This document shows, piece after piece, positions 32,735 to 41,985 of a stretch of DNA of 64,000 bases (within the stretch, counting starts at the first letter, position 1; each line of letters begins with the position of its first letter). The stretch is from contig NC_072893.1 of assembly GCF_027943255.1 (NCBI RefSeq), positions 93,193,784 to 93,257,783 on the forward strand. The letters are read 5' to 3'. The notes below the pieces were generated by a model that did no database searches, had not been told where the DNA came from, and saw nothing but the letters and a program-made list of their open reading frames with translations. Origin of the DNA: Anastrepha obliqua (taxonomy: Eukaryota > Arthropoda > Insecta > Diptera > Tephritidae). The position numbers and the translations under genes were made by a program.

Positions 32735-34145
32735 TCACCAACCGACACCATTAGTTCTTGAAAAGGCATAAAACTCAACCTTTTCATTTTCACTTCGCAA
32801 AATTGTGTACGTAAATGCGTGCATACATTTATACACGCATTTGTAAAGTCGCCACTATTCACTTTTAGTTGTTGTTAGTGTTTAGATCAAGGCGCATTTA
32901 TTAAAGACGGTGGTACTAGACCAACAACAATGTTTTGTACGTTTGATTGTCACCGTAAAGAATTCGCAAAGTAAAAAACAAAGAATAAATTCCACTGTGT
33001 TGACTGCCACATGGACACGGCGAAAGAAAAAAGAAACAAATCAGCTGATCTAACGATACCACCTTTAATAGATTTGCCTTAGCTTAGATTGAATACAGAG
33101 CGTTTCCATGGCCTTCTAACGTAACTCATAACACTATTTAGTTTTATTGACAAATTTGCTGACATCAAATGACTTGCAGTAAAAAGCTTGTGTTTTGGAA
33201 GATAGGTTATGTCGAATTTAATTATTTATTATTTCAATTATTCGCATTTTCGTATTTAAAGTCTTTGATACATGAAGTGTATTAACGTGTGAAATTTGGT
33301 TTATTTTTTCCAAATTTGATTAGATTGCGGCCACCTGAAAACCCTTTCATAGGAAGATAATAATTTCAGATTTGTATTAACTCATTGCTAAGCCATTTCA
33401 AAAGGTATTTTTAAAATATTTCTAAGTGCAATTACTCCGCCTTAACACACAGTGCCACCCCCAGTATTGCACTCATCAACCACGCCTCTATCAGATGAAC
33501 TGGAGCTCCGAGTTCCTCTGCACTCCTATGCCATTAAGTTAGACATAATTTATCATAAAATATAAAGTCCTGTCCCTTAAGTACAGCTTTTATAGAACTT
33601 TATTTTCTGCAGAAATATGTGTTGAATGAGTTTTTGTTTTGCTCTTGTTCACTAGCTCTTTATTGCGGCACGCCTTAATGGCCAACGTATGTGCCCGAAA
33701 TACACGATGAAGAAACTGCAGCATACCCGTAAGCAAACAAGTATATCCATGCATACGCGCATATGTTTATGAATGGCTCTCGCCGCCCGTAAAATGGGGA
33801 CATTTGAAATTTTATGATCACCTTTTACTTCTCGTTTTTTTTCAACATACCATTTCTGCTCGGTTTTTATTTCCACATTATTTGCCTATCTTTGCTTCCT
33901 GGTGTCTTATTTCTCCTCTATTACTGAAATCATTTAAGAGATGCTCTCTAATTTTAGTGTTTTTGAAGTTGCATTAATTGGCCGCTCGCTGCAGATTGCA
34001 GACATTAATTGACGGACTTACATACATATGTGTAGGATATGTATGTGTATGTGTATATAGTACACTGAAGTGTAATACTATAGCATCGCGTAACGCTTTT
34101 TGGAGGAGAGTAAGTCGTTAGCCTTCTTACAATAGAGCAATGGAG
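32735..34145. other. Spacer without recognised gene
   Basis: Only short frames (up to 74 codons at 33652-33876, minus). No repeat recognised. Confidence 0.4.
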
Positions 34146-34149
34146 AGGC

Positions 34150-34905
34150 TCACGGGGAAGCTTGTGAAGAACTCTCCACAGCGACGGCTCCAAGACTGCA
34201 AATGATTTTGGAGCGGAATATCATTGAAGGGTAACTTCAGATGCTTTACTGCTTTATGTATGATGATAGTGGCCATTCAATCGAAATCATTTATAATACC
34301 TAGAGTAGCAGATTGGATAATTAGCGCAAAGTGGCGCGAGGAATTAAAATCAGTGTCTGTAGTGGAAGCCAAGATACTCTAAGGCCCTTAGAAACCACCC
34401 GTACATCTCCAAAAAAGTGCAGGGCTTGAACTTTTATGAGTGCCGGAACACTCTGGTGTTCAAGGTAATGAACTGGCTGATGAATTATCGAACTGCTTGT
34501 CTTTGGAGGCTCAATTGCACCGGAGCCAATTCAAGGGCCAAGCTTAGCGGGAACAATCAAACGCATCAAGGCGCTCGATAACAAATCCCATGAGAACTGT
34601 TCGTACAGTACTAACATCTGCAAAACAACTAAGCGTTCCTGAGAAAGGGAGACAAGGAGGTAGCAATACTCCTTTCCAGATTGGACTAATTGCGTAGCTA
34701 ATTTTATTGGGGACGACATACGGGGATCATAGGCATTATCGATGATTCAAAGTGCTCATCTTGCTTGCCATTAGTGTTTGCCAGGCTTAGATGATACATT
34801 TTTGTGTCGGACGTCCAACCCCCTGCCCCTCGCTATCCTTAATCCTATCACTTGACCTTGAGTGTGAGGGAACAAATTTCTGGCCATCCACAATTCCTTT
34901 CGACG
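34150..34905 (+). pseudogene. LINE RNase H and C-terminal fragment
   Basis: Begins with a TDGSKTANDFGAGI-like RNase H start near 34180, then a DTLRPLRNHPYISKK block, a decayed W(V)PGHSGVQGNELADEL block (LVFKVMNWLMNYR in one frame, GNELADELS in another, near 34455), and a C-terminal CSSCLPLVFARL-like remnant. Same domain order as the LINE tails at 11.3 and 30.6 kb. Frameshifted throughout. Confidence 0.65.
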
Positions 34906-34909
34906 TTTT

Positions 34910-35638
34910 ATGCCTGAAATCATTTGCGCCCGTGGTAAAATACTACGCCCAATAACCTGATTGAAAGCGTTTGATTTTAGTTACCCCAGGCGAATTACCA
35001 AATATAGCAAATAAGTACGGATAAAGAAATAATGTTATACATACAGCATAGGATTAAAGACTTACCAATATTATTATTTTAATATAACTTGAGGAACACT
35101 TAAAACTTTGACTGATGGTCGGCATGTCCATTGTTCCTAATGAGAATTTAACTATATAAAGTTGAGAATGGATAATTTTCTTTGAATTCAATACAATTAA
35201 TTTCTTACAAGTAATTTAACGTTTGCGCAGCCATCTCTCACGTGCAATCTTACTGGACATTATTTTAAGTTTTCAGAAAGTTGTCCAACGCTCTTCAAAT
35301 TGACTGTGCATTCTATCTTTTCAAACTAAGTGTTGACAACTCTACTGTTATCTTTAATTTTGCATCCAATTCTATTATTTCTTCATAAATCTACTGTATT
35401 TTTTTATTTAGCTTAAGTTGCAGAAACGTGATAAGTAATTAAGTTCTAAGATTATCTGGTATTCAATTTTTGACGTTATACCGTCAGTAATTATAGACCC
35501 ATCGAGAAACAAAGTAATTTTACAAAACTTTTTGATCACGTGCTCAAAACTAAATTATTTGATCATGTTCAGTTAGTCCTTTCCTTGGTTTGCCTAAGAT
35601 CAACTTCCACAAATTTAGCTTTAATCACCAGTATAATA
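34910..35638. other. Spacer without recognised gene
   Basis: AT-rich; no frame or repeat recognised. Confidence 0.4.
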
Positions 35639-35640
35639 TA

Positions 35641-36191
35641 GGGTTATTCAATAGGTGCGCTTCAACTTTTTTCCGATAAGGAGGGCAAACGACGCAATAT
35701 TTTTTATTTTTCGCTTGTCATTTGTAAACTTCATTAGTATACATTTCATCATGGAACGCTACACACTTGAACAACGATTGCAAATCGTGCAAATTTTTTA
35801 TGAAAATAATCGTTCTGTTGCTGCTACTTTAAGAGCATTACGGCCATTTTACGGTCCATTTAACGAGCCGTTTAACCAGCCATTTAGCCATTTAACGAGC
35901 CGTTTTGGGGTTATGTGAAGTCATTGGTCTACAGTAACAAGCCGGCGACGATTTGTGAGCTCAGAATTTGCTGGAATTTCGGCCGATTTATGCAAAAGAG
36001 TGGTCGAAAATTGGGTTCAACGATTGGACTTCGTAAAACGTGCACGCGGTGGTCATGCAAAAGAAATCGAATTTCATACTTAAATGTATATGTTCAAACT
36101 CGATAATAAAAAAAAATTAGTTAAAAAAGTCAAACCGTTTGTGTTTTATTCAAAAAAGTTCAAAAGTTGAAGCGCTCTTACTGAAAACCCC
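35641..36191 (+). mobile_element. mariner deletion derivative, family B copy 1
   Basis: Ends GGGTTATTCAATAGGTGCGC and the complement of GGGGTTTTCAGTAAGAGCGC, with TA on both sides (35639-35640, 36192-36193). Between them are the first ~45 codons of a transposase (MERYTLEQRLQIVQIFYENN RSVAATLRAL) joined directly to the last ~60 codons (VKSLVYSNKPATICEL ... ARGGHAKEIEFHT, frameshifted). A TTTAACGAGCCGTTT unit is repeated at the join (35859-35904). The whole catalytic domain is missing. A longer copy of the same family lies at 38755-39670. Confidence 0.88.
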
Positions 36192-36194
36192 TAT

Positions 36195-36867
36195 AATAAG
36201 CGCATTTGAAAATCAAGCTCTATTGGATGTCACATATATGGAATTCTCCAAAGCGTTCGATAAAGTGAGTCATGCTATTCTTCTATATTAGAAACATCAC
36301 AAACATCAATATTTGCTTGGTCAGGCATACCACAAGGAACGCATCTAGGCCCACACCCCTTTTTATTATTTATCAATGATCTACCCAAATAATTCAGAAC
36401 TGCATATTTTCTTGTATATGCAGATGATGAGAAGCTATATTTGAGGTTCGCAAAACCACTGATTGCATTAATCTACATCCTGATCTGAACAACTTCATTG
36501 ATTAGAGTTCCGCAAATAATTTCCACTGGAATATTAATACGTAGTTTTTTTTTTGCTAAAAAATGTAAAAGCATAATTTTTGATATGCACTAAATGGTCA
36601 AAAGTTGTGTCACAATAACACAGTTAAAGATCTGAGCTTAATTTTTTATTCAATACTGCCCATTCATGTGGACTATGTTGTGTCCAAAATCTTCACTGTT
36701 ATCGGTTTCCTACGTAGGAAAACTGTTGACTTTATTGATAGATTAACTCTCAAAGCGCTGTATCTATGCTTAGTCACTTGAACAACCGTTGCGTAGTCTG
36801 GAATCCCGACTATCAACTATACAGAAATAAAATTGAAAAAATTCAAAGAATTTTTACAAAAACCGCA
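36195..36867 (+). pseudogene. LINE RT, left part of a copy split by a mariner
   Basis: Shows YMEFSKAFDKVSHAIL, a SGIPQGTHLGPHPFLLFIND block, YADDEKLYLR (catalytic YADD), a FDMH/DLGVLFDSKL-type remnant, LRRNTVDFIDPLTLKALYLS-type text and RCVVWNPDYQLYRNKIEKIQ RIFTK. This is a jockey/CR1-type RT with several stops. It breaks off at 36867, and its C-terminal tail reappears at 37640. Confidence 0.8.
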
Positions 36868-37628
36868 ACAACGCCAGAAATGGTTCGGAAAATGAAGGCT
36901 CGACTTGAACGAAATCCACGTCGAAGTGGAAGAAAAATGGCCAAAGAACTGAAAATATCACAAGACAGCATTCGACGCATATTGAAAAATGAGCTCAATG
37001 TCAAGGCTTACAAGTTCCAAAAAGCACACGATCTTTCACCCCAGCAAAAAAAAGTTCGGTGCGAAAGAGCAAAGGAGTTGTTGCGCTTGCACGAACGTGG
37101 CGAATTTCCTAACATTGTGTTTTCTGATGAAAAAAATTTCCCAATTGAGCAGTTCATAAACACTCAAAACGACCATGGACGTTGCAACAGGACTCGGCAC
37201 CGTCTCATAAAGCTCGTGTGAACCAAGAATGGTTAAAAAATCATGTTCCACACTTCATTTCGTCCACACAATGGCTTTCGAATTCGCCAGATGCAAATCC
37301 GATGGACTATCCCAGCTGGTCAATTTTGAGAGTAAGGTGGGGACTAAAAAATATGCCAGTATGGATGCGCTAAAAAAAGCGATCATACGAGAATGGGCGA
37401 AAATACCTCAAGATCACATTCGTTCAGCATGCAACTAATTTTTTTTTACCGTTTGAAGGCTATAGTCAAAGCAAAAGGTGGTCATATCGAGCTAAAGTTA
37501 ATATACATATGTTAAAATTGTAATCATTTTTGAACAATTTTGCCTTTAAAATCAATAAAAACTAATTTCACAAAAAAAAAGTTATGGTGCTTTGAATAGG
37601 TAACACTTCATATCGTTCACCCTGTATG
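36868..37628 (+). mobile_element. IS630/Tc1/mariner-superfamily element inserted in a LINE, internally deleted
   Basis: Frame 36868-37221 starts in mid protein with MVRKMKARLERNPRRSGRKM AKELKISQDSIRRIL (helix-turn-helix), RCERAKELLRLHERGEFPNI and VFSDEKNFPIEQFINTQNDH (first catalytic D). It then jumps to WTLQQDSAPSHKARVNQEWL (second D), deleting the region between, and continues in shifted frames with SPDANPMDY (third D) and KKAIIREWAKIPQDHIRSAC. The right end is ...TTCACCCTG next to TA near 37626. The left terminus is missing, so the insertion or a later deletion removed it. Confidence 0.8.
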
Positions 37629-37639
37629 TAATCTTTTAA

Positions 37640-37775
37640 ACCCTAATATTAACTGTCTGATCTAGTTAGTTTTAAGCACCATACCGCGAATTAAGGAGAA
37701 ATCGTTTGTTCGTTGAAAATGTACACGCGACTAATTATGAATTTCATGAGCCACCACAAGATGCATTTGCATAAG
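37640..37775 (+). pseudogene. LINE C-terminal tail, right part of the split copy
   Basis: Reads APYRELRRNRLFVENVHATN YEFHEPPQDAFA and stops, matching the last ~35 residues of jockey/CR1-type LINE proteins (RxLRxR ... TNYGxxEP). It lies directly right of the mariner and completes the RT at 36195-36867. Confidence 0.7.
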
Positions 37776-37779
37776 CAAT

Positions 37780-38650
37780 AATTATGCTGAAGATATGAAG
37801 ATATGAACTCTAGTTTAGTAAGTAACTTTAAGTTAAATTTGATAACAATTTTCAACTAATGTTAAACTACCTAGCGAACTGATTTTCTTCAAATACAAAT
37901 AACTGCTCTCAAGTTGCGTGGTAGTATATTGGAGTGTTGCCTGTAGCGTTTCTTCGCCGTTTCGTCAAATGTATCACAATTTTATTGGCTTTTATGCCAG
38001 TTGACAACATTCAACTTCAATCTGTTGAGGAAACTCAATAAATTTAAAGTAAATAATTCTGTTTTTCTTCATATCAACTTCAATTAATCTTATCTAGCCA
38101 ACAAAATCGTCAAGCCTCTTAAGATGCTAATACAATTTTACTTTTTCAACTTATTAATTAATTAGGTATGTAAATTATGCGGTTTAATACATTACTAACA
38201 TAGGCGCACACATATGTAGGCACCACTTAAAAAAAAAAAAAAATTAATATATATTAATTATTGAATTTGACATGACACGATGGAATTGATGACATAGAGA
38301 TAACCTCCTAAGTGGTTTTAAAGGTCTTGTTTTAGAATTAAAAGGTTTTCATCTACACATGCGTGCATACATAACAACGTTGTTATCGTTGTTAACGATG
38401 GTCCTACAAATCGAAATACTCAATATCTTAAAAATTGCACCTGTCAACAGAGAAGCATGTAATAGGTAAGATGTGAGTGCATTGGTTATTTATTGTGCTT
38501 ATTTATGATCGTTCTCTACCAAACTGATTTCTTTCGCTTGTTTACCCAATTCGGACAAGGTCAACTTGACGTTTGGTGGAGCCGATGATAAACAAAACCG
38601 ATGATAAATAATTCTAAAAGCGAGAGTAAGACTAGCCGTATGAAGGACTA
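37780..38650. other. Spacer without recognised gene
   Basis: AT-rich. A palindromic stretch ACAACGTTGTTATCGTTGTT occurs near 38373. No gene. Confidence 0.4.
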
Positions 38651-38654
38651 CATC

Positions 38655-38697
38655 ATGAGGAGAGATCGCCAAACACATAGCAGGGGATGTATGCGCC
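38655..38697 (+). repeat. SINE 3' tail fragment
   Basis: GAGGAGAGATCGCCAAACAC ATAGCAGG followed by ATGTATGCGCCAATTAA matches the last ~40 bases of the SINE (GAGCTCGGCCAAACACC ... GTACGCGCCAATTA). Confidence 0.5.
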
Positions 38698-38754
38698 AAT
38701 TAAGTTTTAATGTTGCTTCAAGTGATTTATTTAATCTATACCTAGAACTATATA

Positions 38755-39670
38755 AAGTGTTTTTCAGTAAGAGCGCTTCAACTTGAATCAACTGAATAAA
38801 ACACAAACGGTTTGACTTTTTTAACTAATTTTTTTTTATTATCGAGTTTGAACATATACATTTAAGTATGAAATTCGATTTCTTTTGCATGACCACCGCG
38901 TGCACGTTTTACGAAGTCCAATCGTTGAACCCAATTTTCGACCACTCTTTTGCATAAATCGGCCGAAATTCCAGCAATTTCGCGTTCAATATTGGCTCTG
39001 AGCTCACAAATCGTCGCCGGCTTGTTACTGTAGACCAATGACTTCACATAACCCCAAAGAAAATAGTCTAGAGGCGTCAAATCACACGAGCGCGGCGGCC
39101 ATTCGATCGGTCCATTTCTGGAAATAATGCGCTCATCGAACTTACTCTTCAACAAATCAATTGTAGCGTGTGCTGTGTGGCTTGTGGCCCCGTCCTGTTG
39201 AAACCACATGTCGTCTAAGTCTATACCATTCAATTGCGGCCAAAAATAATCGTTTATCATGTCGCGGTATCGATTTCCATTCACAGTAACGTGGCGATCG
39301 TTCTCGTCAACGAAAAAATATGGGCCAATTACGCCGCCGGCATGTAAACCGCACCAAACAGTGATTTTTTCGGGATGCAACGGTGCCTCATGAATCACGT
39401 GTGGATTGCTTTCTGCCCAGTAACGCATATTTTGCTTGTTGACAAAGCCATTGAGCCAAAAGTGAGCTTCATCACTGAAGATGATTTTTTGGAAAAACAG
39501 CAACAGAACGATTATTTTCATAAAAAATTTGCACAATTTGCAATCGTTGCTGAAGTGTGTAGCGTTCCATGATGAAATGTATACTAATGAAGTTTACAAA
39601 TGACAAGCGAAAAATAAAAAATATTGCGTCGTTCGCCCTCCCTATCGGAAAAAAGTTGAGAGCGCTTTAG
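38755..39670 (-). mobile_element. mariner deletion derivative, family B copy 2
   Basis: One end, GTTTTTCAGTAAGAGCGCTT, matches the right end of the copy at 35641-36191 in inverse orientation. The other end carries the same TTTTTTCCGAT leader and start (ATGGAACGCTACACACTTCA) but the outermost bases are disturbed by a direct repeat GCTTTAGAAGCATATTC (about 39664 and 39693). After ~25 codons the gene jumps to the catalytic domain. Confidence 0.85.
38862..39536 (-). pseudogene. mariner-like transposase catalytic domain, N-terminus deleted
   Basis: From about residue 18 this minus-strand frame is a clean C-terminal two-thirds of a transposase: IIFSDEAHFWLNGFVNKQNM, EKITVWCGLHAGGVIGPYFF, VNGNRYRDMINDYFWPQLNG, WFQQDGATSHTAHATIDLLK, PPRSCDLTPLDYFLWGYVKS and a basic tail ARGGHAKEIEFHT with a stop. 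The three catalytic aspartates are present; 36 residues lie between the second and third by direct count. The true start (MERYTL...) is upstream in another frame, so the DNA-binding domain is lost and this ORF would begin at an unrelated methionine. Confidence 0.88.
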
Positions 39671-39869
39671 AAGCATATTCCTATTGAAAAACGCTTTAGA
39701 AGCATATTCTGCATCGTAACATGAAAAGAATCGCATGCAATTTCTTTAATTATATCACTGAGCAATTTTCCAACTTCTGATTTTATCTGAATTTGCTCTC
39801 TTTGATTATTATTCTTTGGTATTGAAGCAAATTTAAGCATGCAATTTTTGAATAACTTTTCTACTAAAT

Positions 39870-40045
39870 AAAAAAATAATTATTTTGACTAATGAAATTC
39901 TTTATTTGGGCTCTTACGCTTTCCATGCAGTGCCGGTTTGAATGCTGCACCTGTTTCGTTCATAAGTGCCAAATATCACTGACGTATGCCATTTGCAAAA
40001 ACTATGTAGAAGTCTTCCGATGGGTGATTAAATTTGCGCCACATT
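39870..40045. mobile_element. Small MITE piece, mate of 26553-26708
   Basis: Shares ATTCTTTATTTGGGCTCTTA CGC, GAATGCTGCACC and CATAAGTGCCAAATA with the copy at 26.6 kb and ends GGGTGATTAAATTTGCGCCAC, the inverse of that copy's start GTGGCGCAAAATTAATC. It retains the right end only. Confidence 0.5.
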
Positions 40046-40114
40046 GCATAATACGAATGATGAAAAGCCAAATCTCAAACCAAAATTTTCTTACAAACTA
40101 GAATTCTCATATTT

Positions 40115-40379
40115 CGTCCCCTTAGTATTAAAATAGCCTATAAATTTTTTGATGTTTTGAGAAAATGAATTTCAAACTTTTTGTCGAAAGCAGCTCTCAC
40201 TCAAATCTCGTTATGTTTGTAAATATTTATTAGTTCTTGACTGACGTTTTGACCCACTTTGTGGAACTAGAATTTGACAAAATTTTGACCACATATAAAA
40301 TCGACGATGGAGAATCCAAAAATTCAATAAAAAAATAATAGCCTATGAGCACATAGGCTATTGTTATACTAAGGGGACG
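40115..40379. mobile_element. MITE with CGTCCCCTTAGTAT ends and inner palindrome
   Basis: Left CGTCCCCTTAGTATTAAAAT AGCCTAT and right, as complement, CGTCCCCTTAGTATAACAAT AGCCTAT are inverted repeats of ~27 bp with three differences. Next to the right end, 40337-40362 is a perfect 11-bp-stem hairpin (AATAGCCTATG-AGCA-CATAGGCTATT). ATTT occurs on both outer sides but the target duplication is unclear. No ORF; superfamily unknown. Confidence 0.65.
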
Positions 40380-40654
40380 ATTTAATACTCCTTTTGTATT
40401 AAAATGTAATAATTATTTCATCATATGATACTCAAATATGTATAATAAATAAAATATATAAAATGCTCGCTTCAATTTTTGTTGGTGTTTTGATTGAAAC
40501 GGCAATATTGTTTTGATGCAGCTGGTTTTCCTCTTGTATTGAAGTTCAAGGGTATTTCCTTGGTAACGCTTTTCGAAAGTAGCGACATCTTCCATCATAA
40601 AAGCGTTCGTTGTGTACGTCAGTAGCTGACGATTTTTCGAGCTTAGAAGATTTT

Positions 40655-40985
40655 TGGACCATTGCACGTTGTCGACGGCGAGTATCGCAGTCGAGGGAAC
40701 AATGAGCTGTGGAAGCTTTACAGTGACATAGACATAGTGCAGTGAATAAAGATCCAGCGGCTACGTTGGCTGGGTCATGTTGTCCGAATGGATACAAGCG
40801 CTCCGGCTCTGAAAGTATTCGATGTGGTACCAGCTGGTGGTAGCAGAGGAAGAGGAAGGCCTCCTTACCTTTGGAAAGTTCAGGTCACTCGGTGTGTCCA
40901 GTTGGCTTCGGTTAGCACGATAAAGAGATGACTCGACCAAAATCGCTTAAGGCGTTATCGCGTCCATGAAAAAGAAGAAGATATT
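40655..40985 (+). pseudogene. LINE 3' fragment with (GAA)n-type tail, copy 1
   Basis: Encodes IQRLRWLGHVVRMDTSAPAL KVFDVVPAGG and GRGRPPYLWKVQVTR, the C-terminal RWxGHxxRM ... GRPxxRW module that follows the RT domain in several LINE clades, then a decayed QNRLRRYRVHEKEE segment running into AAGAAGAAGAT. A second copy with the same text and tail lies at 59700-60058 on the minus strand. Confidence 0.75.
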
Positions 40986-41120
40986 TGCTTATATGTCGCC
41001 TTCTGCTCGAATATCTTGCAGTACATAATTTTTGTGTTTTGGGTGATTTTTTAAGAGCTATATGAAAGTTTTTCAAAAAAATACACGTAAAATTCAGAAA
41101 AATGCATGAAATTGAAATTT

Positions 41121-41621
41121 TTTTATCGATAGTACAGTCCATATAATTTAATGTTTGAAGATTATTTCATGCAAATGTTGACCGCGACTGCGCTTCAAAT
41201 GGTCCATCCACTTAGTCCAATTTTTTCATACTCTTTCCAATGTTTCGGCCGGTATCTCACATATAAATGCTTTAATGTTGTCTTTCAATGGCTTAAAATG
41301 AAGCAGGCTTGTCTGAATAGACATGTACTTTAACATAGCCCCACAAAAATTAATCTAAAGGCGTTATATCGCACGATCTGGGTGGCCAATTGACAGGTCC
41401 CGAACGTGAAATAAAATATTCACCGAACTCACCTCTCAACAAGTCCATTGTTACGCGTGCTGTGTGGCATGTGGCACCATCTTGCTGAAACCACATGTCA
41501 TGCAAGTCAATCTCTTGCATTTTGGGCAAAAAAAAGTTGGATATCAGGATAGCGCTCACCATTCACAGTTAAGTTACAATTCGCAGCATCTTTGAAGAAG
41601 TACGGTTCAATGATACCTCCA
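41121..41621 (-). pseudogene. mariner-like transposase, C-terminal part (outer layer of the nest)
   Basis: Minus strand: GIIEPYFFKDAANCNLTVNG ERY, then ISNFFLPKMQEIDLHDMWFQ QDGATCHTARVTMDLLRGEF (second D), PPRSCDITPLD (third D; 36 residues between) and a decaying C-terminus. Frameshift near 41545. The upstream part of the same gene (FSDEAH block) is found at 45151-45470, beyond a Transib element inserted with duplication CTCCA. Confidence 0.85.
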
Positions 41622-41985
41622 CACAGTGCGGCCGATTCCCAAAAAGCTGGCCAAAAGTCGAAAAAAAAGTTTCTAGATAAAGTTTTTTTGTCTTTGGGTT
41701 GGCTACAGTAATGCCTTGAGTAGTGAAAACCGTTCATAGCAACGTCCTGTACCCTAAGTATCCTCTGTATTTTCAGTCGCAACGTGGCCTTCGTTTGAGC
41801 ATCGTATTACTGTCGACAATAGTGAAAGTTGTACACATTTGAAAGATTTTGTAATGGAGTAAATTGAACAAAACCAAATGGAATCATCTTCGGAAGGTTA
41901 GTAAAATACGAGAAATCTTTAGTACATATCAATACCTCGACACAAAATTTTTAGCTGCAGCAATACGTAGATACATTTTTTGCAA

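Noticed and set aside
40655..40800. Possible host gene encoding a short conserved peptide
   Set aside because: The text is the LINE C-terminal RWLGHVVRM module and a second copy exists at 59.7 kb.
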